Made by a program: the position numbers and the translations under genes
Notes under the pieces: model-generated
What the model saw: the letters and a program-made list of their open reading frames with translations, nothing else
What the model was told of the DNA's origin: nothing
Databases searched by the model: none
From: Holacanthus passer
Taxonomy: Eukaryota > Chordata > Actinopteri > Pomacanthidae
Assembly: GCA_025331565.1 (NCBI GenBank)
Contig: JAFREQ010000009.1
Location: forward strand, 6,313,501-6,377,500
Direction: 5' to 3'
DNA length: 64,000 bases
Shown here: positions 25,970 through 37,972 of the stretch, in pieces
How the letters are laid out: every line of letters begins with the position of its first letter
How positions within the stretch are numbered: position 1 is the stretch's first letter

Positions 25970-26960
25970 ATCAATGCCACAACTCTGGAGTTGGGCACAA
26001 GTATATTATATCTCCACATCCAAACAGGGACTGGTACAAGGCCTTTCTCTTTGCTAAATTGTTGATGATCACTATAATGTCTTGCACAATGTTCAGCGCA
26101 TCAGCAACCACGCCACACACACTTCTCTTGCCACTTCTTGCAACACTAAATCCAACGAGTGACTTGTGCAGTGGACAATCGGACAATCAGTCGGGACATG
26201 TTTCCTTTGGTCTAGCCTGTACCCCCTTAAACCTCCCAGACATATTGATAGCTCCATCAAAACAGTAGCCTTCAGCCTCTCCATGGGCAGATTGAGGCAC
26301 ACAAGGACATTTTTTATGCACAAAAATAGCATCTCGAGTGTTGTGTCTGGGAAGTTGTAAAATCCTGGAAAGAAGTTCTGAACTTCCAGGTTGTCATCGA
26401 TAAAACTGTAAACGGTAAACATACATGAGAACTTTTCTTTGCCTGTTTTATCTGTGGTTCTGTCAACAGTGAAACCAAAAAAATGGCTTCGAGATGCCTT
26501 GGCTCCTGATTTATCTCTGAATATCATGAGCAAATAGCTCTAGGATTTCAAGTTGGATGTTGTTAGACATCCAGTTGTCTCTCCTCTCTAGCCAATTATT
26601 CAAGTCCGGATTAGTGTGCACCCTTTCCACCATCAGCTGCCATAACATCCCATCCCAATTTGCAGCCCCTCTCACTGGGAGTCCCTCACACCCCAAAAAT
26701 CTTATGCAGCTGAAAACAAGCTCTAGTCTTTGAATCGCACCGAAATATGTGCAGACTTCTTGTGGTCCATTTCTGACACCAACTTGCTCTTTAAAGCAGA
26801 CCTGTACATTCTACATTGTAATCAAGCCACTGCCACTCTTTTGATCTGGCGGCCTTGCGAGTGAGTGAAACCCTCTCTGGTGAATTTTTCGGACAGGGAA
26901 TGCATCCTTCACCAGTAGTCTGAAGGACATAGCACCTGCCTTTCATGTAGCCTCAGGAGA
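25970..26960 (-). pseudogene. Degenerate hAT-type transposase (DUF4371/ZMYM1-like)
   Basis: Three minus-strand open pieces in two reading frames join into one protein-like series. About 26,696-26,511 contains RFLGCEGLPVRG-like sequence (the usual RFLARQGLPFRG region) and ends in LELLAHDIQ. About 26,533-26,093 contains SHFFGFTVDRTTDKTGKEKF and FYNFPDTTLEMLF, then HCTSHSLDLVLQ. About 26,186-25,971 contains VADALNIVQDI and ends in an LCPTPELWH segment, compared with the family's LCPTRWTVR. This order is that of the DUF4371 part of hAT transposases related to ZMYM1-like proteins. There are at least two frameshifts, and the C-terminal dimerisation region is not seen. An N-terminal remnant may extend to about 26,950. 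It is a dead fragment, not a host gene. Confidence 0.8.
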
Positions 26961-27609
26961 GCGGGAAGGAAGAGTAGTATTACCGGAGGGTCTAGGTGCT
27001 GCTGCCCCTGCTGCTGGCACATATCTGGGAGGTGCAGGTGACAACTTATCAGCTGTTGTTTCTCTCTCTCGGGTGCTTGGCTGGCTCAAAGGGAGGTTTT
27101 AAAAAGAAATCGACGGAATCAAATTGCTTTATGACACTTACCCAGGTTGTTGTCCCCTGACTTGGTCCTTCCTTGTGTTGCATCAACTCTCAGATGTGCG
27201 TCGTTGAAAATGTAGAATGTAAATATGGAAGATAGAAATTAAAATTGGACAAATTGAGCCACCAATTCTTTATTTTTTTTAAAAACTGTGCTGTAAAGGG
27301 AAGCTGCTGTACGCCCTACTTCTACTTCCAACATCTCTGCAGCCAAGGATGAATTTCCTCTAATCTGCCCCCTAGTAGATATAATTTTAAATAAAACTAA
27401 GTTTTCCAGGTAAAGGTAGGCAGGTATGTAAATCACTTGTCTGTGTCAAGGTGTTGGTAAAAAGTATATCAAGAGCCTTAACCTAGACAAAAATATGCAG
27501 GGAAATATATTAAAAGAGGATATGCAAAGAAGGGCAGAACAAAGATGAGAGCTGGAAAACGATTAGGACAAAATGACACTGGAGACAGAGAGGCTGAATA
27601 AAAAACAGG
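26961..27609. other. Intergenic sequence beside the hAT remnant
   Basis: It may include further decayed N-terminal or 5' transposon sequence up to about 27,130. Otherwise nothing was recognised. Confidence 0.35.
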
Positions 27610-27905
27610 GTGGGTGAAAGAAAAGTGGATAAAAAATGGACAAATTTAGTAAAGGCAGATGGACAGAAAGATGGAAAGAGAGAGAGACAGGATGAAAAGG
27701 GAGAAAGGTTAAGTGGGCAGAGAAAATGGAAGAGCGAGAAGGATGTGGGCCAAAAAAGAAAACATAGACAGAGAGGATGGAGGTGGAGAAAAAACAGCAT
27801 CACCGAGCGAGAGATGGAAAGAGTTGCAGAGAGAGAGAGAGAATCGGAAGAGGGGGAGAAAAATGGATGGATGGAGTGAGAAAAGAGAGACAGAGGCAGC
27901 AGAGG
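27610..27905 (+). repeat. Purine-rich (GA-rich) tract
   Basis: The + strand is strongly A/G biased over about 300 bp and is followed closely by a (CA)n array. The long open frames on both strands (for example minus 27,510-28,130) result from this bias and have low-complexity Lys/Arg/Glu or Ser/Leu/Phe composition. Confidence 0.7.
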
Positions 27906-27964
27906 TGGTGAACCGTTCATGTGGAACTCATCTCTCTCCATTGTTGACACTCTGTGACCTGTAT

Positions 27965-27973
<9 letters not shown>

Positions 27974-28013
<40 letters not shown>
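27974..28013. repeat. (CA)20 microsatellite
   Basis: Uninterrupted CA run of about 20 units. Confidence 0.97.
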
Positions 28014-28016
<3 letters not shown>

Positions 28017-29398
28017 CAAACACACACAGATAGTGCTTGGTGAACAGGTTGGAACGCACACACAAATATGCAGCCAAAAACTGGAGAGACAGAAAATAAC
28101 TGCAACCACATTTAGTCCAACTGACAACAACAGATATTTGATTTCTGCTCATCTGAAAACAAACCTGATTAAGAGGAAAGGTGTTTAAATAATTTGATTT
28201 CCGATATTAAAGCACATTAAAAGTTTGCTTGATTTATTTGTGCAGACGTCAGAGAAGCGTTCGCAACAGGAAACGCTGCCAAATATACGGATGCACCGCA
28301 ATACAAAGTAATTACAACTATACTAAAGGGTGGGTCTACATCAAGCATTGATCTGTTTATGGTATTGATCTGTTTACACTGGAAAGATAAATAATGCCCT
28401 TCATCATGTGTTTGTGATGTCTGGAGCCATTTGGCTGAGCTCGGTCGTTTTCAGCAGGATTCAAATCTGTATTTTGACATACTGAAATATTCTCCTTGCA
28501 GTCAGATGTGTCAAAACACTGGGATGTAATATAGGACACAAGAATCATCAGTTACTCTGTAACACTGTAAACGTTGATAGCAGAGATTAAAAATTAACCA
28601 AAGCTAATGTTAGTATGTAGTACTAATAGTAGTATGTATTCAAACCTTCAAAACTTGAGGTCAGGAGGTTCAGAATCAAAGTTAACAATAATGCTCATGA
28701 TGATAGCAATGAATGCTAACTACACTAGAAGGCACTTAAAGCACTCGGTGCTACAGCACAGCCAAAGACGACAAAGGGCCTTCCAAGGCTTCAGTCACAA
28801 AAAATATTATACCGTTCAGCTTCAGTCTTCACTGGACTACATGCAGGTTATAGACAAATCGGTGTTGTAGACAGAAGTAGGCCACCATTACTACGACGGC
28901 ACCTCACTTTTAAGCTGCATATAACTCTGTAATGCATGTTAAGGATTTCATTTTTAAAGGTTATAATCTAACAAACTTTCTAATGAAATGTTCTTTCAAG
29001 CTGCAAACTTTGGAAAAGAAAGCCACAGGCATCTGCTGTATGTAACGACAAAAAGACAAATTTACTCTTCACAATCACATGAGATTTTTCCAGTGTTTAC
29101 GTTTTTGCCAACATGGCAAAGCAGCTCAATTCTACATGATTTGGTAATTGGAAATGTTTTTTTCTACTGAAGTTTGCTTTGCATCAGTTTCTTTCAGGGT
29201 AAAATACAAAACATGTAGGAAATAGTACATGTGAGAAAAAAGAAGTCTTATCTTGATTTATGATTTCTAAAGTGTAAAAATGGAGATTCAAGCTTCCCTT
29301 TTCAAGACCCTGTTAATGCAATTTGTGTGTGTGTGTGTTTTTCTTGTGTCTGATTTAGTTGCTGCCTGTTTAAAATGGCATCTCAGTTGTGTTGAAGG

Positions 29399-29400
<2 letters not shown>
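28014..29400. other. Intergenic sequence, nothing recognised
   Basis: AT-rich unique-looking DNA. A small tandem duplication of 'attgatctgttta' occurs near 28,348-28,376. Confidence 0.45.
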
Positions 29401-29404
<4 letters not shown>

Positions 29405-29439
<35 letters not shown>

Positions 29440-29638
29440 AGGTAAATCTCACCCAGACAAGACTTTAAAAGGTTTCAGAGTGTAGCAGCACTTATACAGA
29501 TTACCTCTATCTCTTCACTATAAAGGCTCACACACACACACACACACACACACAGTCTCTCAAACATTCAATTACCTCTATCTATTCACTATACAAGCCT
29601 ATACACACACACACACCACACACACACACACGCACACA
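29405..29638. repeat. Compound CA minisatellite
   Basis: Three CA arrays (29,405-29,438; 29,529-29,554; 29,603-29,638) are separated by related spacers. The words 'attacctctatct' and 'ttcactata' recur about 70 bp apart before the second and third arrays. A shorter spacer relative follows near 29,645. The spacers and arrays were therefore duplicated together as a longer unit. Confidence 0.8.
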
Positions 29639-29704
29639 TAATCATTCAATTACACTAAACTTGCTCTATTGATTTTCACAGTGGCATGCACAGTCTGTTC
29701 AGCC

Positions 29705-29705
<1 letters not shown>

Positions 29706-29761
<56 letters not shown>

Positions 29762-29786
29762 TGTGTGTGTTTGTGTGTGTGTGTGT
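29706..29786. repeat. (TG)n microsatellite, about 80 bp
   Basis: Long TG run with two GTTT interruptions near its right end. It adjoins the 'gtgaggaccaatttgagttt' repeat. Confidence 0.97.
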
Positions 29787-30000
29787 AGAAGTGGTTTTGA
29801 GTATGAATAGGCAGGAAGGTGGTGTGTGTCTATCTTGCCTTTCTATCTTTGTGAGGACCAATTTGAGTTTAATACCCTGCGAGCGAGCAAATTTAAGGAA
29901 AGTGAGCACATTTTGTCTGGTCCTCTCTTCTTCAAAGGGCCGTTTGAGGTTAGACTCCAGCTTTGATGTTAGGCGTGTAGTTGTGGTGGTTAAACATTAG
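29787..30000 (+). repeat. TG-flanking 'gaggaccaatttga' repeat, copy 1
   Basis: Directly follows the TG array. Blocks 'tttgtgaggaccaatttgag', 'ggtcctctcttcttcaaagg', 'tttgaggttagactccag' and 'gtagttgtggtggttaaa' belong to a common teleost repeat in which a TG microsatellite adjoins this unit. Related copies lie at 51,800-51,990 and 53,225-53,425. Confidence 0.6.
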
Positions 30001-31128
30001 GGCGTCTCCACCTAATGCTCTAAAACTTATAATCACAATATCCCTGAATCCAGCTGGGGTGAATAGAAGAAAACGCCAAATTAATAATCTTGAAAGAAAA
30101 GGGTGGATTGTTTCTGCAGTGTAGGATTTATGATTCAGTGTTGGATTGGATTTCACTCATTCATCAGTTGGTGTGTTGTACATGATCAGCGCATGTCACC
30201 CTTTGATTATATATACTGAAGTAACTGTGTTTACATTGTTTCTTTCACTTTATGCAATGACCGTAAGCAGAAGGTTTGCAGAGCAAATCTGCTGGATGTG
30301 TTTATCTAGAAAAGGAGCAGATAAGTGAACATGAGTGTTGTCTTGGGGGGGGCGGGGGAGTGAAGGAGCAGAGGGGCGCCTAATCAGTGATGTGCCTCTG
30401 TCATTGATCATATCATTTACACATGCACAAACAGCTGTTAAACACAGAAAATTCCGACTCGATATAATTTTCCCCTCCATCGCTTTGGTGCCCCCTCTAG
30501 CATGGCGCCCCTATGCGCCACATATGGTGCATACCCACTTTTTGCGACACTGTGTGTGAGTATAAATCCAGCAATTTAACTACTGGAGTGATTTTTACAA
30601 TCCCTGTTTATTCTTTCCAAACAGTCAATGTACTAACTGCGCAGACGTTATCTGTAAGGCAAGGTTTATTCAAATAGCACCTTTCAACAACCATGCAATT
30701 TATTGTGCTTTACATGAGACATAAAAAGACATTAAGAGGAGATCTTAAAGAAAAAAACTTTGTCTTATATTTGTGTGACAACTCAGGCTCTGATCTCTTA
30801 CCAGAAACTTCTTTAATTTCCTCCAGAACCCTTTTCCTTCTCTCTTGAACTTCCCTGAATTCTTCATTCAAGTTGCAACATTTTCATGTAATCATTCATG
30901 CTGCCCAGAACAAAAAAACCCATTTGTTTGCATCCACTCTTCTCCTGAACGCATCTTTGTGTGGGCTTTGTGTGGCATTATGTTCTCACAAGAAACATGT
31001 GTCTACGTATGTGCACTCATGTGAGGCCTTGAAAGAACATTGCACTTGAAAACTGTGTAGAACAAAGAAGATAATGCTTGTTTGTCTGATCTGTGTGTGT
31101 TCAATACTTATTGCCTGCATTCTATTTA
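30001..31128. other. Intergenic sequence with a short repeat fragment
   Basis: Contains a fragment at about 30,655-30,775, described separately. Otherwise nothing was recognised. Confidence 0.4.
30655..30775 (+). repeat. Fragment of the 'aaggcaaggtttattcaaat' dispersed repeat
   Basis: The words 'aaggcaaggtttattcaaat', 'agcacctttcaacaac', 'gtgctttacatgagac' and 'ataaaaagacattaa' occur in the order typical of a very common fish repeat. About 120 bp, non-coding. Confidence 0.55.
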
Positions 31129-31220
31129 CACACACACACACACACGCTAGATTGAGTAAATTAAACACAAGGAAGCATCATGAAGTGATTCACACCCACA
31201 TACAAGAAATGCAGCCACAC

Positions 31221-31260
<40 letters not shown>

Positions 31261-31349
31261 CATCAAGTAACACCAAATAATCAGAGAGTAATTCAAGCCG
31301 ACATATACACCCACATGAATCAGGCTATATATTATGCAAATCATTTTAG

Positions 31350-31385
<36 letters not shown>

Positions 31386-31513
31386 ATCTTCCATCCGGCA
31401 CAACTGTATTGGAAAAGTAGCAGCCCATAGTAATAGAAGCTGGTGAGTGTCCATTGTTTCTTTGAAGGCTTTTACAATCAAATGTGTGTGTGTGTGTGTG
31501 TGCGCGTGTGTGT
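31129..31513. repeat. Cluster of CA/TG microsatellites
   Basis: CA arrays at 31,129-31,145, 31,215-31,259 and 31,352-31,383, then a TG array at 31,483-31,513, all within 400 bp. Short CA runs continue to about 31,645. Confidence 0.93.
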
Positions 31514-33204
31514 CTGCGGGTCACTGCTCTCAGATCAGGTCCTGCTCAGCACCGTTTTTGATTTCCCCACTGAAATCACCAGCTGTACCTGCTCAGCACA
31601 AGTACACACACACACAAACACACAGTAACACACACACACACTTACACATTGTGTTTAATTGTACTGGGGCTTTTTGTGAGTCACATAACACGAGCCGTCT
31701 GTTCGTCCATCACGGCTGAAACGAAGGAGAAAATATCAGTTGTCAGTGTGAGGAAAAGGTAACTATAATAGATGTTTCTCTGCTGCCTCTATTTTCTCGG
31801 TGCTTTTCATTTTTTTTCCCATCTTTATTCTGTCTCTTCCTTTTGTGCATTGTGTTATTTTTTTCCGCCGCTGGAATAAAACACATCATGGGAACTGGCA
31901 AAAACCAATGCCCCTCCGTTGCCATGGGAATTGTCAAACAATCACACTAAGCAAAAATAGAGTTGTTGTTAAAGTCTGACATTTTTAACAAAAGCAAAGC
32001 CAATTTTACTTCTCATCGCTGCACAAAATAATGACTCTGCAAGTAAATATCAAACTTAATGATGCCTTACTTTTTTGTTGTTACTCTTCTATTAAACTTC
32101 CTCTGAACTTTATGATTACGTCCACCACATTTATGTTGGTTCAAGTGAACAAAGTGTTAGAGACGCTTTTCAATGCAGAGTCGTGATCTATACGGGAGGC
32201 CGCCTCACCTGTCCATGGCCTGTGTTAATCCTTTGAGTTTGATATTTTTAAGAATGAGCTTATCATCATCATCATTATCAAACTTTATTTTAACTCTGAA
32301 ATACATTGAAGTATCATTTATTATATGGCCAAGTAAAAAAAAAAAAAAAAACATAAACAAAAGATCCTAAACACCAAGAAAGAGAAATATGAAGCTTTGT
32401 TAAAAATGCTGACAAAAAGTCAGGCCAAAAAGTCAAATCAGTAAAATAAGGAATAAATAAAGCAAATAAAATTTTAAGCAGATGAATCAACCAAAGCGAG
32501 AACAGTCTTTAGTAACTTCACGACTTCTTTCTTGCTGTATGTATACGTTGTTTTATCATAACGTGTGAATGCTTCCATTTAAAGATCGATGAACCTCATT
32601 TTGTTTGAACTACTGATTTCCTGTAATCAAGCATCATGATGGAACAGCTGTTTTTTTCTCTTGCCAGAAAACTAACCAGTATTTAATCGGCTAATTTCTA
32701 CAGTGGACTCTGGCTTTATTCTGAAGGAAAAGCTACATGTGTTTGTCACTGACAGTATATCTATCTCTGGTTTTCAGTTTATTCTCACATGGTTTAAGAG
32801 GTTTAGAGCCGATGCAGCTACGGAGGGAGTCTGGTGAGCAGAAGGGGCTCTTTTATAAATCCTGGAGAGATTTGGGTGATTAAACTGAATCACGACACGC
32901 TCGAACAACTACTTTTGAAGTTGAAGGCACTTTGCTGCGGCTGCTGCAGCGGTGACTGTGGCTGCACTGGGAAGCTGTGTGATGTGAGCGTGTTTGTCTT
33001 TTCATTTCTATATAATAAGTTACAATTCAGTTTCTCCATATTGTAATTTTACTGCTACCTCTGTTTGTACTGTACATATGGCACATATTGCCTGTCCTTG
33101 TTGGAAGAGGGATCCCTCCTTTACTACTCTTCCTGAGGTTTCTCCTTGTGCTTTCCTAATAAGAAACCAGGTCTCAGGATAGTGGCTGTCATATGTGGGT
33201 AAAA
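31514..33204. other. Intergenic sequence, nothing recognised
   Basis: AT-rich, with a poly-A run near 32,335-32,350 and a TCA-rich patch near 32,262-32,280. No coding or RNA gene evidence. Confidence 0.45.
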
Positions 33205-33325
33205 GCGAGCCATCCATTAATCACAAGGTTGGTGGGTTGATCCCTGGCTCCCCCTGTCCACATGTTGTCGTGCATCGTAGGTCAGCACCAACAATTTCTG
33301 TGTGTGAATGGGAAAGTGATTTTGG
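33205..33325 (+). repeat. SINE-like fragment with tRNA B-box-like sequence
   Basis: The phrase 'aaggttggtgggttgatccc' followed by 'tggctccccctgtccacatg' is the familiar core of a fish dispersed repeat, and 'gttgatcccTGG' resembles a pol III B box. 'gtgtgtgaatgggaaagtga' closes the match. The promoter-proximal A box is not recognised, so this is a fragment. It directly adjoins the transposon-like copy starting at 33,342. Confidence 0.5.
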
Positions 33326-33341
33326 ATGAAAGTGATTAAGT

Positions 33342-33811
33342 CAACCCCAATTCCAAAAAAGTTGGGACTCTGTGTAAAACGGAAATAAAAACAGCATGCA
33401 GTCATCTGCAAAAAAATGACGTGATGTAGTGATCTCCTTTATATAATCATGTGTCTGACAAAGTGTTGAACCTCTCTCCATCCTTGCTTGTGAATGACTG
33501 AGTCTTTCCAGGATGAACCTTTCATACCCAATCATGATACTATCACCTGTCTATGAACCTGTTTACCTGAGGAATGATCCAAACAGGTGTTTTTGGATCA
33601 GTCCACAACTTTCACAGTCTTTTGTTGCTCCTGACCCAACTTGTTTGAAACATGCTGCTGCCATCAAATTTAGAATAAGCAGATTTTTACAAAAATCGAT
33701 GAACATTAAATATATTGTCTTTATTGTCTTTCATTTGAGTATATGTGAACAAGGATTAGCAGATTATCACGTTCTGTTTGATTTATGTTTTACGCAGTGT
33801 TGTCTGGGTTG
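33342..33811 (+). mobile_element. Copy B of the long-TIR DNA-transposon-like repeat, apparently full length
   Basis: The left end begins 'caaccccaattccaaaaaag'. The right end, read in reverse complement, begins 'caacccagacaacactgcgt'. Both continue into related sequence (gtaaaac, an A-rich part with 'aaca', then 'tctgc'), which gives imperfect terminal inverted repeats of roughly 60-70 bp around a ~470-bp element. No transposase frame is present, so it is non-autonomous. The core matches copies A and C. No clear target-site duplication was found. Confidence 0.75.
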
Positions 33812-36800
33812 TAAACGCTGTTCATCCATTCATATGTTGTACAGATTGTAACAATCACCTAACAGTACTGATTTTGCTTGAATGCCAGCCAAGACAATGA
33901 AAAACAGTTTGAACCTGTATGAACTCCGAAACTTGTCAGTACTTGTAATGCACCCCATATTTTAGGATCCCATTGCAACCAGAAACCTCAGTGTGCAGTT
34001 CTTTTAGAAGCAGACATTTACTACATAACACAAAATAGGCCAACAATTCCAATTGTTGTGCGAGTGAAGTAAAATCGATTATTAAGCCGCGGTGAAAACG
34101 AGGCCATCGCGTCCGGATATCCCGCTGTATTACTGGACGAGGGAGGAGCTGTGACCTGATTAAAAACAATGCATTGAATGGCTGACAGTGAACGTGCAGC
34201 GACTTCCAGAATAACTCAAGGTTGAAAACAACTTCATGTGGCCTTCTTTTAAAAAACTTCCATGCATCTCATCAAGGAGAAGTAGGGCAGAAAATCACTA
34301 AACAACAGCCACAAAGGCAGGAAAAAAAACTCACTGCCGGCTGCAATAGTTTGCTCACGTAATGTCATGTTTTAATACCTTTCAGCGTCCCTCACAGATG
34401 TTGATAAGAGAAAAAAAGCAGCTGAACAGACCCCTCGGTTTTTTTCACTCTTTGTTTGTTATGATAGGTGTTAAGTAAAACCCAAAGGCGAGGTAGTCGG
34501 GCATTACACCTGGATCCAGTTTAAACCCTGCAGTGTGTTCCTGCCTGATTCCTCATGTTGGTGTTTAGCTTCGCCGTTATTACTTTTCCTCCCAACAGAT
34601 GGATCCAAAATGCAACAGGAGAGCCATGGAAGAGAGGGGGAGGGAGGGAGGAGAGGGGGGAACGGAGAGAGGAAGAGAGGCGACGTGAGGTGAGGTGGTG
34701 AGGGATGAGAACATGAAAAGAGGAGAGACAAGAGTACACGGGATTCAAGGAGGAAAAGATGAGGAGGCAGAGGAGGAGGGGACAGTGGAGTCGCCTGGAG
34801 GAAATAGAGGCAGAAAGGCGAGAAAAAGGGCTCAGCTTTGTTTATAACACCCTCCGACGAGTGTTAGTGAAGGGCTTCAGCTGCCTCAGGTAGGATTTAA
34901 CATGCACTGGTGAGTCGCGGTGCTACCTGAGGGTATGTGTGTGCTTATGTTCAGATGAGTCCAGATTGAAAAGACCTTACAAGTGCTGGGCAAATACTGT
35001 GTGTGAGAGCAGGACTTCATGGATGACTATATGTATTTACATGAGGCACATGAGTGTGTTTGATCAGGCTGAAGTCATACAAACTGAAACATGAAAAAAA
35101 TGGCACAAATCCACAAGGAACAAACTTTTGTCAAGAAAATATCAAACAATATGTCACAAGATAAAAAAAAAATTTATGTTAAATTTTGCTGTAATTAAGT
35201 AATCGAAGTAATCCAGTAATATTTATTAACAAGAATAAAAAGACATAAACACACTGAAGACGCACAGAGACAGTAGACGAAATCCCTACAGTCGGCTTGC
35301 TTTTGCTGCCTAAACTCCTAAGTGTCCACACATTTCTTCAAGGGTATATGCTTTAAAAAATAAAATGTTTTCAGTCACTTCAAACCAAATTTCAACAATT
35401 TCTGCATCACCTTGTGTTTTCTAGCTGCGGAGTCTTTCTAAATAGAAAGTAACCAAAATATGTGACATAAAATACTGTGTGATTTTATCATTGTTGCTGT
35501 AAGATTTAAAACATTTTTGATGATGACCATCATCATTTAGGAGGTGGACAGCTGTGAAAATATTCTTACCTTTAATATTAGATGTATCCATGTTTACCAC
35601 TTTCCAAAGAACAGACAAGTCTTGATAACATCACTAAAGTGTGATAATATTCTCTCATACAACCGCTGGATCATAATTCATCCTGTGGAGATGCCAACAA
35701 CTTAATTTGATATTGCTTCATGAACGTGTTTATAATGTACCAATTGATGGTCTGTATTTCTAGAGGGAAGTTTAATATGATTCCAAACTCTTTCTGGTTA
35801 ATGAGGTATTAAAAGTTAGTATATCATTAGCCCATACTGTCCCAGGTTATAATGGTTTGGAAGATGATGAAATCAACAATAAGGCATCAATCTTTTTTGC
35901 TTACACGGTTTGAAATTGGGTAAATATTTCATTTACTGGATGAGTGGTTAATTCTGTGTGCCGTAGGACACTGTGATACTTTTATAGCTCCAGAAATTGT
36001 GGTACAAAATGAGTTGTTTTTCTCTTTGACCATGTGACCACCAGGAGTTCTCACAATCCAACAAGCAACAGTGGTGTTTTGTATCTTGTACATTGTCCTG
36101 ATCTCCCAGCGAAAGTGAACAAGCTAAAGCAGGAATCAATAAACCGTAATGGCAGGTATCATAAAACATGAAGGAGAGGAAAACCTGATATCAAACACTG
36201 ACAGGCTCCTTTTTTTCCTTAGGCTTTCACTTTTGCTGATAAATCCATATTTAGCTGAAGATAAGTAAAGAGAAACAAAAGATCACATTCGCCTGACTGT
36301 TTCAGTTCTTGTCTTATTGACTAGAAATCCTATTTGTTATTAAGGTGGAACTTTTCGTGCAATGCAACCGTCTTTAAGTCTAACAGCAAAATGAAGCATC
36401 TGATGCTGCTTCTAAGAACTAAGGAATATGTACCGTCACGAAGCGCCTTCATTGACAATCAGAGCGAAGAGAGAGAGCTTAAGTGTGTGTGTATATGTAT
36501 GTGTCTTTTGAGTGTGCGTCTATGTATGTGTGAGATCCCTCTGACAGACACCTTGCTCCACCGACTACCTCACTCAGTATCATGGGATTGAAAACAGGCA
36601 TTGTGCTAAATAAGAAAATAAAAGCAAAATATATGAACCAAAAGGCCGAGAAGGGAGGTAAAATTTTAGTGCACTTGAACGCATCATTGTATTGTTACAC
36701 AAGACTGAAGATCTGTCCTTTGTAAGCAATAGTGAATGATGCATTTCAGTTTTTTCACAATGAATACATGCACATTTGATATTTCCTCTCTTATACATCC

Positions 36801-37610
36801 TGTTATTCTCACCTTTTGTTCTTCTTAACGTGGTGGACAACGAGGTGATAAGATTCAGGGCCCAAAAACAAAAAATAGCGAGAACAGAAAATCATTCTTT
36901 GAAACCAGCGAGCAGAGCGTTGCTTTGTGTCACATGTGTGAGCTGCGTGACTCGCAGTTCATGTCACTTCATGTTATCACTTCCTAAAAGCAGTCTGGGT
37001 AATTATAAGGCTGCATCGGGTTCTGCTCCGTTCCACCGCACACACACAATTCAGACTAAAACTAATGAATATCACCAGTGAATAACATTATTTCTGCTTT
37101 TTTCCTCTCGCTTCTGAGAGAAAATCCCCTATTTTTGTTTTTTCTTGGCTGTGTTTCTTTCATTTTGGTAGGATGTTCAGGAGCAGCGTAAACAAAGCTT
37201 TGATCACCAGAAAAAAGGCACTGGTGTCTCCATCTTGTGGCACAATTTTTTTTTTTTTAAAAGGAATTTGGCTACCAGTTTTTATTATCACTTGTCTCTC
37301 TATTTTTGCCTGATTAATTGTTTGCCAGTCTTCTTGTATTTGGATCTCTTTTAATGATTGCTTGCCTATCTGCTTCACCTGCCTGCCACTTCTTTCTTCG
37401 CAAACATCACAGACGCCTGAGCTGACAGCAGTGAAATCGATGGGTCACCTCCCATGACGTTTAAAAATCCAGCATCGTCATGATTGGCTTCTGAACTGTC
37501 ATACAACAAAGAGAGTGAGGCAACAGGCGGGGTCTGCAGAGAGAAAGGAAGCCGACAGACAAACAACAACACAAATAAATATAAAGAGACCAAGACAGAC
37601 AGAAATCTGG
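33812..37610. other. Intergenic sequence with one GA-rich tract
   Basis: Contains the purine-rich stretch at 34,610-34,840. Otherwise it is AT-rich unique-looking DNA without recognised exons. Confidence 0.45.
34610..34840 (+). repeat. Purine-rich (GAGG-rich) tract
   Basis: The + strand is dominated by GAGAGG, GGGAGG and GAGGAG words. Overlapping minus-strand Ser/Pro/Leu open frames are artefacts of this composition. Confidence 0.7.
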
Positions 37611-37972
37611 AACCCTGATTTCAAAAAAGTTTGGAAGCTGTGTAAAACGTAAAACAGGATGCAATCATTTGCAAAATAACTGTGTTTTACAAAGTGTTAC
37701 TGAGCCCATGTAGTAATCTCTTTTATACAATCATGTGTTTGACAAAGTGTTGAACCTCTCTCCATCCTTGCTTGTGAACGACTGAGTCTTTCCAGGATGA
37801 ACCTTTCATACCCAATCATGATACTATCACCTGTTACCAATGAACCTGTTTACCTGTGGAATGATCCAAACAGGTGTTTTTGGATCAGTCCACAACTTTC
37901 ACAGTCTTTTGTTGCTCCTGTCCCAACTTGTTTGAAACATGTTGCTGCCATCAAATTCAGAATAAGCAGATA
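37611..37972 (+). mobile_element. Copy C of the long-TIR DNA-transposon-like repeat (3' truncated)
   Basis: Begins with a decayed form of the left terminus ('aaccctgatttcaaaaaagt') and is collinear with copy B through 'atgttgctgccatcaaattc'. The match stops near 37,972, so the right terminus is missing. It shares the 'catgtagtaatctc' block with copy A. Confidence 0.75.

Noticed and set aside
27510..28130. 206-codon minus-strand open frame
   Set aside because: Spans a purine tract and a CA array. Composition is Ser/Leu/Phe/Cys low complexity with no domain or splice support.
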